NCBI GenBank assembly: GCA_902806095.1
Contig: CADCVF010000057.1
Location: forward strand, 1-64,000
From: an uncultured Rubrobacteraceae bacterium
GTDB taxonomy: Bacteria > Actinomycetota > Rubrobacteria > Rubrobacterales > Rubrobacteraceae
Direction: 5' to 3'
DNA length: 64,000 bases
The position numbers were made by a program, and so were the translations under genes. How positions within the stretch are numbered: position 1 is the stretch's first letter; every line of letters begins with the position of its first letter. Below the pieces are notes generated by a model, which was not told where the DNA came from, did not search any database, and saw only the letters and a list, made by a program, of their open reading frames with translations. Below, in pieces: positions 1-8,942 of this stretch.

Positions 1-108
1 ACGGCCTCTCGCATGTCTGCTTTGGCTTTTGCTACCTCGGGGTACTCTGCCAAGTACTTACGTATGGTGTCCCTCGAGCATCCTAGTGCATCGCAGCGTA
101 AATAACCC
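1..108 (-). CDS. Partial HTH-like protein fragment (runs off left edge)
   Basis: Reading right to left from an ATG at 108, an open frame runs off the window edge with the residues LGCSRDTIRKYLAEYPEVAK. This resembles the helix-turn-helix of small phage terminase or site-specific DNA-binding proteins. It starts a few bases after the stop of the IS630 transposase, so it may be a host gene truncated by that insertion. Only about 35 codons are visible, so function and start are uncertain. Confidence 0.3.
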
Positions 109-114
109 ATCGGT

Positions 115-1374
115 TTAGACCTTCAGTGGTCGGCCCTTGTAGGTCCACTTGAACGGTTTGGCCATTGTTCGGTTGAAGTACTCGATGAACTCAACGATCC
201 GCTTGTGCAACTCTTCCACCGAGTTGAAGCTCCCTCGCTTTAGCAGCTTGCGCGCCAGGATGGAAAACCACAACTCCACCTGGTTGAGCCACGAAGTGTG
301 TTTTGGCGTGTAGACAAAGCGTATCCGGTGAGTTGGGTTCTGAAGAAAAGTACGCCGCGAGGCCATAGCTTTTATGTGCCCCAGATTGCCCTTCCCATCC
401 AACTCCACCTCGATTGAGCATTCTTTGACCACCAGCTTTACCAGCGCCTCCGACTGGGGGATGTTTAGCTGGTCAACCACGAAGATCCACTCCCCCTCAG
501 GGTCGGTGGCGATGGTCTTCTCGATGTGAGCGGCAAAGTCTTCATTGGTGCGGGTAGGCCCTATGAAGGGGGCTATGATCCTGCCCGTGGCCACCTCGAA
601 GTTGGCGATCAAACATCGGGTAGCGTGGCGGACGTATTCGTGCTCCTGGCGCTCAATGCTGCCCGGTCGCATCGGAAGGGCCGGATGGAGGCGCTCTAAG
701 GCCTGGATTCCACTCTTCTCGGCGGTGCAGACCAGATGAACGCCCTCTTGGTGCAAGGCGAGCGCTTTGGCGTAGTGCTCGCAAACTCTCCTAACCTCCG
801 CGTCGAAGACCTCCGGTTCGGCTGAGCGCTCGTTGTTCATCCAGTAGCGCATCAGGTGGGGTTTGAGATCCGCCTCTCCCCAAAAAACGCCCCACGCTGC
901 GTACCGAGATGCTCCGTACGATGCCCCGTTTGACGGCTTCATCGGCGAGTTCCCGAGACGTCCAGTGGGTCACCGCTCGCCCGGACCCCTCCCGTGGAGC
1001 CTCGCAAGCCAAAGCCACTATCTGGACTACCTGCTCCGGGCCGAAAGTCGCGGGGGCTCCACTGCGCGGTGCGTCAGCGAGCACCTCCTCTACGCACTCG
1101 CGCAACGCCTTCTCGGAGGTCTCCTCCTCCTCCTCTGCGGCGGCCAGAAGCTCTGCGGCATCTCTGACCACACCCTCCGCCACAAGCGCGCCGTCTCCCG
1201 GTTTATCCCGAGCCTTCGTGCGATCTGCTCGTTGTTGTGGCCTTCGGCGGCGGCCAGGACGATGCGCGCACGTCGCACCAGTCCTTGAGTACTGCTCGTC
1301 CGTCGCGTCAAATGCTCGAGCGTCTCGCGCTGAGGATCCGTGAGCGCGATCGGCCGTGGCCGTGGTCCTGGCAT
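115..1374 (-). pseudogene. IS630-family transposase, two frameshifts
   Basis: Three frame pieces together make an IS630-type DDE transposase. The first, starting with ATG at 1374, has the N-terminal helix-turn-helix (RRLGINRETARLWRR). The second, from about 1175 to 888, carries the winged-helix/linker part (ADAPRSGAPATFGPEQ and SVRSVGRFLG). The third, from about 888 to 115, carries the DDE domain (IFVVDQLNIPQSEA, YTPKHTSWLNQVELWF). The first switch lies near 1165 to 1185. The second is at a homopolymer-rich spot near 885 to 895 (six A next to a C run on the plus strand). IS630 elements can use one programmed shift, but two compensating shifts point to decay or to sequencing errors in homopolymers. 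The DUF262 gene upstream keeps its own stop codon right at the element edge. Confidence 0.8.
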
Positions 1375-1380
1375 GACGTT

Positions 1381-3078
1381 TTAGATCCCTTCCGTAGTAG
1401 TTTCTGATGGTTTCCTCGCTATCGGACCAAGTATAAACGGCGGGAAACTTCCACCGCAATGCTCTAGGTTGCCGTCTCGGTGCTCGTCGGGAATGACGGT
1501 CTCCAGGTAGTCGGAGGGACTCTTGCTGCTGATCCGTCTGTTTGTCCGCCCGGCTATGAGAGTGCGGTTGACGATGGTGTTGGCGTCGCCACCCGTGATG
1601 TCGCGCTCATCCTTAAGGAATTTCCGCGGGAAGATGTGATGGTCGTCGAGCTCCTGAAAGGTGATGCCGTCGTTGTTGGCGAAGTCTTTCGCCCCATCGA
1701 GGGCGATTAAGTTCATTACGCCCTTGTACTCGGCAGCACTCACGCGCGAGGTCCCGCGCAGTGAGAAGGCAGGATTCTGGACGATCTGGCTCTGGGCCTC
1801 GGCGAAGACGTTGGGCTCTGCCTGCTCTCCCCGCACGTACCGCAGGACATCTTGAAAATCGGCGTAGGCGACGGTCTCGGTGGCGCCGGTGTAGCGCCCT
1901 AAGAAGACGCTGGTCCAGTACCAACGACGCAAAGCCGCATAGGCATCGGCACCGGCGTTCGACTCGCACAGTTTCTCCGTAATGGCGGCAAGGACCGGCA
2001 GGATCGTCTTGTAGGGCAGCCACCTGCGATTGAAGACGCCGAACCCTTCTGCCGCGGTGCTCGTCACCCTATCCAGGGCCCTCTCCATGGCCTCGGATGC
2101 CCTTTCCCAGTCGTCCTCGAAGTTCTCGGTATTCATCTCGATCAGTCGCTTGCTCTTGACTTCCTGCTCGCGTAGAAGGGCGACGGTACGCAGGAGCAAG
2201 ATCCCGAAGTCGTCAGAGTCTGCCTCCTCCACGTTGGGCTCGCCACCTGCGAACCTCCGCAGCAGAGGGTAGGACTGCAGTGTGTACCTCCAGAGCCAGT
2301 GCAGGTCCACGTTGTCGCGGTAGAGGCGTGCGGTCATGAGGTCGAATACGGTCAGTTTGAGGCCCGTGCTGTTGAGCTTCTCGAAGACTTCGCATATCTG
2401 TCGGATCTTCGGGTGATCGTCGGCGCTGACCTTATCCAATGTAACGACCGGCACCTCGGCGTCGCGTATCCGCCGCACCGCCTCGTCCCAGCGGGCCTGC
2501 TCTCCTCCGAGGTATTCGACGACGGCGTCGGGATCCCTGGCGAGGAGCCACTGCGTGTAGCTTTGTTTCCAGTCCTCCCAGCGAAGGATCTCGGTAAACG
2601 GAAGACTCTTCCATTCGAACTGGATCTCGGGGTCCTCCAGCTGCTTCACCCAATTCTCGTTCGCACGGCCCGATACGATCAGATCGTCGCCATCTTCGAT
2701 GTCTTCCAGCCTGTACAAGCGTATGAAGAACCGGTGCGGGTGGTTGGTGTCGCGCAGCGGATGGTTCGGTGCGGCGAAGGCGTAGTGAAGCGCAGTGATC
2801 CTCTGTTGGCCATCGAGGACGAGGTCGTCGGGATGCGAGCCATTAGAGCTTGTTTCGATCCCGGCCATGGGCCTGAATCCGAACGGCATGTGCTCCCGAT
2901 CGGTCTCCAGGAAGAGCAACGCCCCTATGTAATGACCTCGCAGCAAAGACCCCAGCAGACTCTCGATGCTGCGTCGAGGCCACACGAAGTTGCGCTGAAA
3001 CTGGGGTAACGCTATCAGGCCAGTTCTGGCTTGCTCTGCCAGTTGTGCGAGCTTCTTGTTATTCGGGCTTGCTCTCAT
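1381..3078 (-). CDS. DUF262/GmrSD-like protein with C-terminal HNH domain
   Basis: A 565-residue protein. Near residues 20 to 30 it has LPQFQRNFVW and near 85 to 95 LDGQQRITAL, the two signatures of the ParB-like DUF262 (GmrS-type NTP-binding) domain. Near residues 485 to 540 it has DDHHIFPRKFL and VNRTLIAGRTNRRISSKSPS, the HNH nuclease-like DUF1524 (GmrD-type) domain. The fused GmrSD family is known for type IV restriction of modified phage DNA. This member's target cannot be read from sequence. The start ATG has a strong Shine-Dalgarno stretch (GGGGAGGAG) lying inside the upstream CBS-HEPN gene, which it overlaps by 20 bases. This indicates translational coupling in a defence-like operon. 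It is the last gene of that operon and is followed immediately by the IS630 remnant. Confidence 0.9.
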   Translation of the reverse strand: MRASPNNKKLAQLAEQARTGLIALPQFQRNFVWPRRSIESLLGSLLRGHYIGALLFLETDREHMPFGFRPMAGIETSSNGSHPDDLVLDGQQRITALHYAFAAPNHPLRDTNHPHRFFIRLYRLEDIEDGDDLIVSGRANENWVKQLEDPEIQFEWKSLPFTEILRWEDWKQSYTQWLLARDPDAVVEYLGGEQARWDEAVRRIRDAEVPVVTLDKVSADDHPKIRQICEVFEKLNSTGLKLTVFDLMTARLYRDNVDLHWLWRYTLQSYPLLRRFAGGEPNVEEADSDDFGILLLRTVALLREQEVKSKRLIEMNTENFEDDWERASEAMERALDRVTSTAAEGFGVFNRRWLPYKTILPVLAAITEKLCESNAGADAYAALRRWYWTSVFLGRYTGATETVAYADFQDVLRYVRGEQAEPNVFAEAQSQIVQNPAFSLRGTSRVSAAEYKGVMNLIALDGAKDFANNDGITFQELDDHHIFPRKFLKDERDITGGDANTIVNRTLIAGRTNRRISSKSPSDYLETVIPDEHRDGNLEHCGGSFPPFILGPIARKPSETTTEGI

Positions 3079-3880
3079 ATCTCCTCCCCAACAAGCTTAT
3101 CCACTTCCGGGCGAGGCCGACCACCTCGATAGTCTCTCGCGCGGTCTCCTGTGTTAGAGCGTAGTCGCCTGCGTGGGCGACCCTGTTCCTGAGCTCCTTG
3201 ATCCGGTACAGCTCATTCTCGTATCCGCCCGGGTCCTCGAACGAGCCGAGTTTCACCACAAGCTTGTACTTATCCGAGAAGTGGGTGGCGGTCAACTTGT
3301 CGATAGCCAGATCATTGTCTTGCAGTTTTTCCCACTGGTTCCCTATGCCCTTCCGACGTTTACTAGAAAGCTCCTTGAGCCAATCTTGCTCGCTCTGGCA
3401 ACGCCGCCTGATGTAGTCAGACATCAACAATTCCAAGTGTGTTATGAGCAAGAAGATAGCCGGACGCACAGGGAGCCTTTGGAGGTCGGATAGGGTCACT
3501 ATACCGTCGAGTCGAGTGCCGCGGAGAACCAGTCGGCATGGATACTCGGCTGCGCCCTCGATGTACGAGAGGATGCCGGCATCGGCGGAGATGATGAGAT
3601 CCTCACGAAGGTGCCACATCGCGTCACGAACCCGGCCCGACGCGTCCTCTGTATCGTGCTCAGGCCTATGCAGCAAACCCACTACCTCGTCATTCTCCTT
3701 GACTGGGACGTAGTCGAACTCGCGCAAGTCCTCGCGACCGATCACTTCCTTGAGATCATCGTCGGCTTCGCAACAATTGGGCTCGAAGGTGGTTATGAGA
3801 CGAACACTAAGGCCCTGTTCAAGGGAAGATAGGAGGCTATCGGCATCCCCTTCAAGCGGCATCGAAGCCCAGGGGCTCAT
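3059..3880 (-). CDS. CBS-domain protein with C-terminal HEPN-like region
   Basis: A 273-residue protein with two CBS-like repeats in about the first 145 residues (EFDYVPVKENDEVVGLLHR; RLDGIVTLSDLQRLPV). An alpha-helical tail ends in ELRNRVAHAG. The R-N-R-V-A-H string fits the R-x4-H ribonuclease motif of HEPN proteins. CBS pairs usually bind adenine nucleotides. A CBS sensor joined to a HEPN effector would fit a nucleotide-gated toxin, but that is inference. It lies 58 bases behind the HEPN gene and overlaps the DUF262 gene, so it belongs to the same transcript. The start codon ATG at 3880 has only a weak ribosome-binding site. I do not recognise a named family for the full protein. Confidence 0.75.
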   Translation of the reverse strand: MSPWASMPLEGDADSLLSSLEQGLSVRLITTFEPNCCEADDDLKEVIGREDLREFDYVPVKENDEVVGLLHRPEHDTEDASGRVRDAMWHLREDLIISADAGILSYIEGAAEYPCRLVLRGTRLDGIVTLSDLQRLPVRPAIFLLITHLELLMSDYIRRRCQSEQDWLKELSSKRRKGIGNQWEKLQDNDLAIDKLTATHFSDKYKLVVKLGSFEDPGGYENELYRIKELRNRVAHAGDYALTQETARETIEVVGLARKWISLLGRRYESKPE

Positions 3881-3938
3881 GATAGATCGCCTACTGTCTG
3901 CAGCAGCTTTCTTGCCTCCTTGAGCTTCGTGCAGTTGG

Positions 3939-4394
3939 TCAACTCGTCTCCTCTTCGCCGGCCTCTGCCCGCGATTCTCCGTCTGTCTGGTCGTAGCCGT
4001 GCTCTTCTAGGTCCGCGAGCGCCGTTTCGTAGACCTTGCGGGCCTTCTCGATAGCAGCTTTCGCGTCTTCCCGCGTAGCCTCGGGTAGATCGCCGGGGTA
4101 GCGGCCTCGCGCGGCCCAGGCCGACAGTGCGCCGAGGCCTGTTGGTGTCTCCTTTAGTGCCCAGTCGTCCGGCAGGAGATCTCGCAGGAGGTCGAGGTCG
4201 TGGCGGAAAGGGAATTCTGTTTGCAAGAAGATCAGGGCGGCCTTTATTGACTTCTCCGCCGCCTGTTGGGCTAAGAAGCAAGCCAGGCGTGGAGGAACGT
4301 CATCCCTTTCCAGCAACGCCTCCGCCCCACGCTGGTCATCGTGGGCGAAGCGTAGCCAACGTCCGGTCTCCCGCACATGCTCAGGCTCGCTCAT
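3939..4394 (-). CDS. HEPN-domain protein (toxin-like partner of MNT)
   Basis: A 151-residue helical protein of the PF05168-type HEPN family. Typical segments are FLAQQAAEKSIKAALIFLQ, FRHDLDLL and the aromatic loop RGRYPGDLPEATRED. In the classic HEPN/MNT modules the HEPN protein is an RNase toxin and the nucleotidyltransferase neutralises it by modifying it. The canonical R-x4-H catalytic motif is not clear here, so activity is uncertain. It overlaps the upstream MNT gene by 14 bases, the usual arrangement of such pairs. The acidic C-terminal tail (about the last 25 residues) is probably disordered. Confidence 0.85.
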   Translation of the reverse strand: MSEPEHVRETGRWLRFAHDDQRGAEALLERDDVPPRLACFLAQQAAEKSIKAALIFLQTEFPFRHDLDLLRDLLPDDWALKETPTGLGALSAWAARGRYPGDLPEATREDAKAAIEKARKVYETALADLEEHGYDQTDGESRAEAGEEETS

Positions 4395-4749
4395 ATAGTA
4401 CCTTGCCCTCCCTCAGCGCCGGGCGTAGTACGGTTCCCACGAGGTCGCCGCGACGTTTGATCTCGTCGAGGTCCGTCACTACTACGTCCTTTGGCGCCGG
4501 CAGATCGGCGAGGACGCCCAGGATCTCGACGGTCAGACCGTGCTTGTCTTCCCTTTTCACCTCGGAGAACACCACGAGTAGGTCGATGTCGCTATGATAA
4601 TTCGCCTCGTCGCGAGCGAGCGAGCCGAAGAGGATCACCTTCAGGGGATCGAAGTGTTCCACTACGCGCTCCACGGCCTCAGGTACCCACTCTTCGAGCG
4701 ACTTGCCCTTGTAAAGGAACATTTCTCTTGCGTCGCCGCGCTGTTTCAT
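4381..4749 (-). CDS. MNT-type minimal nucleotidyltransferase (antitoxin-like)
   Basis: A 122-residue protein with the polymerase-beta-like nucleotidyltransferase signature GSLARDEANYHSDIDLLVV. This gives the G-S pair and the D-x-D metal-binding aspartates, with a third acidic position in VVVTDLDEI. It is the expected partner of the HEPN protein encoded next, which it overlaps. It also overlaps the end of the helicase gene by 4 bases, so helicase, MNT and HEPN are translationally chained. MNT proteins of this type can AMPylate and silence HEPN toxins. Whether this pair guards the helicase system or acts alone is not visible. Confidence 0.88.
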   Translation of the reverse strand: MKQRGDAREMFLYKGKSLEEWVPEAVERVVEHFDPLKVILFGSLARDEANYHSDIDLLVVFSEVKREDKHGLTVEILGVLADLPAPKDVVVTDLDEIKRRGDLVGTVLRPALREGKVLYERA

Positions 4750-7700
4750 GTCGGTTCTCCCGCCGCTTGCAGCAGCTTTCGCAGGCTAAACGTCGTCGCC
4801 GTCTGGGCGAACACCGCTTCGCCGAAATCGTAACCCTTGGGGTAGCGGGACGCACGAGCCCCGTCCTCGCCGACGACCACGATGGCGAGGCGGAACTTCT
4901 CGGGCTCGTTGCGGGAGCAGAGGATCTCGTTCTTGGTGAGCGTGAGGTCGTCCTTGCCCTCCCACTTGCCTTTGACTTCGATGAAGTAGAGTGAGCCTGT
5001 CTCCGGATCTTTCGACTCTATGTCGTAGCCGATACCGCGCTCGTCCGACACGTCTCGAGGCACACGCCCGAGTCGTACCTCGGCCTCCTCCACGGCGCGC
5101 ATCGCGAGGCGTTCTATCTCTTGCCGCTCGAGGATGTCTGGATCTCCCAAAGACCGGGCTTCCTTGCCTTCGAGCTTACGGACCAGACCGCTAGGGACGA
5201 TAACGGCGCCACCTCTCACTACCGGGGGTAGGGCGCTGATCTGGCGTTCTCTATCGAGCAGTTCGCGGCGGCGTTCGAGGCGGTCTGCGAGCTCCTCGGC
5301 TGCTGCTGCGGCGTTTTGCGAGCTGAGGCGTGTTTTCCCGGCACGCTCCTGGGCCTTGAGCTCCTGCGCGCGGCGGTCCCAGTAGTTGATCTGGGTCTTC
5401 AAGCGCGCCTTGACCTCGCGCTCGACCTTGTCTATCAAGGGGAGACGCTGGCGGCGGACCTCCTGCACGTGCTGAGGTACAAGCTGTCCGATGGCGTAGC
5501 TCATCACCGTGCCTTCGATGTCCTGACGAAGCCAAGATGTGTCCAGCGTCTCATCCAGCAAGAAGCGCTCCTCGTCTCGCAGCGGCCTGTAGTCCAGGTA
5601 AGGTGCGGGGCCGGGGTTGCTGACGTCGCCTTCTTGATTCAACTCGACGAACTGCAGTCTCCTGGAGACGACCTGCCCTTTGCCGTCGCGGTCCGTGCGA
5701 GCGTCCTGCACGGCGTGCTCGAGGTAGACGAGGGCGCGTGGGTCTTTGCCGGGGTCGGTCTCGTCCACGAGTACGGCGCCCCGTTTGAGGAGGTCGCGGT
5801 GGCGTTCGAGGATGAGGTCTATGGTCGCGTCGAGCAGGGGATGGCCGGGGCTGACGAATGACGTGGGCGGGAGGCCCTCACCTTTGTCTTGCTCGAAGTA
5901 GATGCGTTCGTAGGTGCGGTGCACTGGTACGCCATGGCCATGGCTTCGCTGGCGGGCGCGTTCGCGGATGGCCAGGGGGACGTGTTTGATCTCGTAGCGG
6001 CCAGGTTCTCTCTTATGGATCGTACCTCCGAGGTGTTCGAAGGCCTCCAGGAAGAAGGACCGGATGAAGTGGGGTTGGAGACGCCTGGCCTCTGCCCGCT
6101 CCATCTGCTCCCGGATCTCTTTGACTTTGGATGGGTCCATGGTCTCTCTGACCAGCGCCCGCTCCTTGAGCAGGGCCTCCAGGTGCTCACGGTCAACCGC
6201 TGAGTCCACGCTCTCTTGGAGACGGGCCTTGACCTCGGGGCGCTCACCGTAGCGGATAGCGTCGAGGAGCAGCTCCCTCAGTGGCCTGGCTTCGAAGAGG
6301 CGGCCGAGCACGTCGTAGACGCGCCCGCCGAGGTCTTTTCTCTCCTGCTCGAGCTTCGCGAGGAGCCGGGTGTAGACTTCTCCCTCGCGGGTCTGGGCTG
6401 CGACGAGATTCCAGAGGTGGCAGACTTCCTTCTGGCCTATGCGATGGATGCGGCCGAAGCGTTGCTCGAGGCGGTTCGGGTTCCAGGGCAGGTCGTAGTT
6501 GACCATGAGGTGGGCGCGCTGGAGGTTGATGCCCTCGCCGGCGGCGTCGTTGGCGACCATGAAGAGGACATCCTTGTCCTGGGTGAAGGCTTCGACGGCC
6601 TGCCGCCTTTCGTCGCGCCTGAGGCCGCCATGGATCTCGACCACCTCTTCGTGCCTGCCACGGAGCGTGCGGATCTTCTCCGCCAGGTAGAAGAGGGTGT
6701 CCTTGGCTTCGGTGAAGATTATGAGCTTACGGCGGTTGCCTGCCTCGTCGGTCATGAGCGGATCGTCGAGTATGGTGGAGAGCTGGCCCCACTTGGTGTC
6801 CGTCCCTGAGTAGCGCACCCTGCGGGCATGCTCTTCGAGCCGCGTCAACGTTTCTATCTCCGTCCTGAGTTCTGCGACCGTTGCGGCGGCAGTTGCCTGG
6901 TCGAGGATGAGTTCTTCGGCCTCCTCGACTTCCGCCTCCGGGGCGTCCTCCAGGTCGTCCAGGTAGTCGGGCGTGAGTCTGGGAACGGCCGCTTCCCTGG
7001 AGAGACGGGAGGCTCCGGGTGCGGAGGTCTCGTCGGCGAGGCGTTTCTCCAGGCGTTCGCGGCGGCGGGTGAGGGATCGGTAGATCGCCTCGGGAGAGGA
7101 GGCGAGGCGGCGCTGGAGGATCGTGAGTGCGAACCCAACGTTAACCCTGCGTCTGTCGTCGCCCTCCAGCGCGAAGCGTTCGGCTCGATTCATCTCGTCC
7201 CGGACGTAGGCCGTGACCTCTTCGTAGAGTGCCTCTTCCTCCGGGGAGAGTTCGTAGTTGACCGCGTATGCATGCCGTTCTGGGAAGAGGGGTTTGCCGT
7301 CGAAGGTGTAGAGCTCTTCTTTGACCAGGCGGCGCATGAGGTCGGTGGTGCTGGATTTGTAGGTCCCGCCGCGGGGTTTGCCCTCGAAGCGGTCTTCGTC
7401 GAGCAGGGCCATAAAGAGCTCGAAGTCGTACTGCTTGCCGCTGTGTGGCGTAGCGGAGAGCAGGAGGAAGTGGCGGCAATGGTCTCGGACGGTCTCTCCC
7501 AGGTGGTAGCGCTTTGTGTACTCGGCCTTGCCACGGATGTAGGAGGCGCTCATCTTGTGGGCCTCGTCCACGACTATGAGGTCGTATTCGGGGGCGCCGA
7601 TCAGGCGTTCCTTGAGGTCTTCATTGCGGCTTAGCATGTCGAGGCGGACGATCATGAACGGATGCTCCTCGAAGGGATTGCCCACGGAGGTCTCGACGTG

Positions 7701-8255
7701 TTCGCGGGTGAGGATGGCGAAAGAGAGGCCGAACTTCTGGGCGAGCTCGTCTTGCCACTGCTCGACGAGATTGCCTGGTGCTATGACGAGGCAGCGTTCC
7801 AGGTCACCCCGGACCATGAGCTCCTTTATGAGGAGGCCCGTCATGATGGTCTTTCCGGCGCCAGGATCGTCAGCGAGCAGGAAGCGTAGAGGCTGGCGTT
7901 GGAGCATCTCGGCATATACCGCCGTGATCTGGTGCGGCAGCGGCTCGATGCGGGAGGTGTGGACGGCGAGGTAGGGATCGAAGAGGTGGGCCAGGCGGAT
8001 CCTGTTCGCCTCGGAGACGAGCCTGAGTAGAGCGCCGTCGCCGTCGAAGGACCAGGGACCCTGGGAGGAGGTCACTTCGACGGTGGACTCTTCGTCCCTG
8101 TAGATCAGACGGCTGCCAGGGGTTCCACCACCGTCCTCGTAGATGACCTTGATGGCCCCGTCGCCGAACCACTCGATACCGACGACTTTCACGAGTCCGT
8201 CCGGTGAGATCCCACGCACAGACGTTCCTGCCTTTATGTCTTCAAGGCGCGTCAC
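4746..8255 (-). CDS. SNF2-like DEAH helicase with DUF3883 C-terminal domain
   Basis: A protein of about 1,169 residues. An N-terminal SH3-like module comes first, then a helicase core with Walker A DDPGAGKT near residue 135, DEAH box in VVDEAHKMSA near 230, LLSATPHSG (motif III) and the C-lobe motif QRFGRIHRIGQ near 630. The last 100 residues (GIGYDIESKDPE, LYFIEVKGK) are a DUF3883 endonuclease-like domain. Such helicases are typical of phage-defence clusters, including DISARM DrmD-like proteins and clusters with DUF1156 methylases. No methylase or DUF499 ATPase is present here. I prefer the GTG at 8255 as start: it matches the usual family N-terminus (xxRLEDI) and overlaps the stop of a 16-codon leader. 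A TTG at 8267 is the alternative. Confidence 0.9.
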   Translation of the reverse strand: MTRLEDIKAGTSVRGISPDGLVKVVGIEWFGDGAIKVIYEDGGGTPGSRLIYRDEESTVEVTSSQGPWSFDGDGALLRLVSEANRIRLAHLFDPYLAVHTSRIEPLPHQITAVYAEMLQRQPLRFLLADDPGAGKTIMTGLLIKELMVRGDLERCLVIAPGNLVEQWQDELAQKFGLSFAILTREHVETSVGNPFEEHPFMIVRLDMLSRNEDLKERLIGAPEYDLIVVDEAHKMSASYIRGKAEYTKRYHLGETVRDHCRHFLLLSATPHSGKQYDFELFMALLDEDRFEGKPRGGTYKSSTTDLMRRLVKEELYTFDGKPLFPERHAYAVNYELSPEEEALYEEVTAYVRDEMNRAERFALEGDDRRRVNVGFALTILQRRLASSPEAIYRSLTRRRERLEKRLADETSAPGASRLSREAAVPRLTPDYLDDLEDAPEAEVEEAEELILDQATAAATVAELRTEIETLTRLEEHARRVRYSGTDTKWGQLSTILDDPLMTDEAGNRRKLIIFTEAKDTLFYLAEKIRTLRGRHEEVVEIHGGLRRDERRQAVEAFTQDKDVLFMVANDAAGEGINLQRAHLMVNYDLPWNPNRLEQRFGRIHRIGQKEVCHLWNLVAAQTREGEVYTRLLAKLEQERKDLGGRVYDVLGRLFEARPLRELLLDAIRYGERPEVKARLQESVDSAVDREHLEALLKERALVRETMDPSKVKEIREQMERAEARRLQPHFIRSFFLEAFEHLGGTIHKREPGRYEIKHVPLAIRERARQRSHGHGVPVHRTYERIYFEQDKGEGLPPTSFVSPGHPLLDATIDLILERHRDLLKRGAVLVDETDPGKDPRALVYLEHAVQDARTDRDGKGQVVSRRLQFVELNQEGDVSNPGPAPYLDYRPLRDEERFLLDETLDTSWLRQDIEGTVMSYAIGQLVPQHVQEVRRQRLPLIDKVEREVKARLKTQINYWDRRAQELKAQERAGKTRLSSQNAAAAAEELADRLERRRELLDRERQISALPPVVRGGAVIVPSGLVRKLEGKEARSLGDPDILERQEIERLAMRAVEEAEVRLGRVPRDVSDERGIGYDIESKDPETGSLYFIEVKGKWEGKDDLTLTKNEILCSRNEPEKFRLAIVVVGEDGARASRYPKGYDFGEAVFAQTATTFSLRKLLQAAGEPT

Positions 8256-8302
8256 GCTGCGGGCCAAGCGATACAGGCAAGTGTGGTAGCGTTCGCGCTC
8301 AT
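8252..8302 (-). CDS. 16-residue leader peptide upstream of helicase
   Basis: ATG at 8302 opens a 16-codon frame (MSANATTLACIAWPAA). Its TGA stop shares two bases with the GTG start of the helicase (GTGA overlap). A G-rich ribosome-binding stretch precedes the ATG. The arrangement suggests translational coupling of the helicase to a leader peptide. It could equally be chance, because the helicase may start at the TTG at 8267. Confidence 0.35.
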   Translation of the reverse strand: MSANATTLACIAWPAA

Positions 8303-8682
8303 ATCCCCACCCTGAAAGGAATTTCTGAAACCTCCCGTAGTGTATTTTGTGCTGAAGTCCGAAGCAAGTGTGATCATCCCTCGTCGAGGCCTCGGAGGGT
8401 GGCGACGATGTAGTCCGCTACGACTTCCCTCGGCCGAGAAGTCGGGAAGGCTGGGAGCCACGAGCGTTGGTTTTGCGGCTGTCCATGTAGGATCAAATCC
8501 CGAGCGCTGTGTGCGTGTGATTTTCTCTCTTATATAGGGTTTCTCACACACGGCTGCGTCGTGGGGTAGGGTGCCAGTGTCGCCGTTGTCACAAGCTCCT
8601 CCTGGTCTATGGTGAGAATGGCAATGACAGCGTTGGGCGGCGCATCTTGCCGATCCCATTTCGGCGGAGCTTCTTCGATTTT

Positions 8683-8732
8683 ATCGTCGGTATCCACGGC
8701 GGAGGGCCTACTTTGCCGACCATACCGACGAT
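8683..8732. repeat. Inverted repeat, 11-bp arms
   Basis: The arms ATCGTCGGTAT (8683-8693) and ATACCGACGAT (8722-8732) are perfect reverse complements separated by 28 bases. It is the first of three such structures in this stretch and has no adjacent gene end. Confidence 0.7.
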
Positions 8733-8764
8733 GTTTTTGTGCAAGTTTGGCTCTCACCACGTTC

Positions 8765-8833
8765 AAAACTGCGTTGGTTGCGTTGGTAGAGTAGGTACGG
8801 GCGAAGATCCACCAACGCAACCAACGCAGTTTT
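8765..8833. repeat. Inverted repeat, 23-bp perfect arms with 23-base loop
   Basis: The left arm 8765-8787 and right arm 8811-8833 are perfect reverse complements around a 23-base loop. Each arm itself contains a short tandem repeat of GCGTTGGTT-type. It lacks a following T-run in either direction (a TTTT belongs to the arm itself), so a simple terminator role is not obvious. Transcribed RNA would form a very stable hairpin. Confidence 0.85.
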
Positions 8834-8942
8834 CTGCATGTTTGCGTTCCTTGTACGCCCGGATCTTGCGGCTGTGCAATCCAGTTCATACCGTCGCTAA
8901 CTTTCGAGGTCTTTGCGCTCTGTCGACCTCCGCTCCCTTGCA

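Noticed and set aside
6216-7634. Long plus-strand frames opposite the helicase gene
   Set aside because: They mirror the helicase codons in a GC-rich genome, lack ribosome-binding sites and show no domain.
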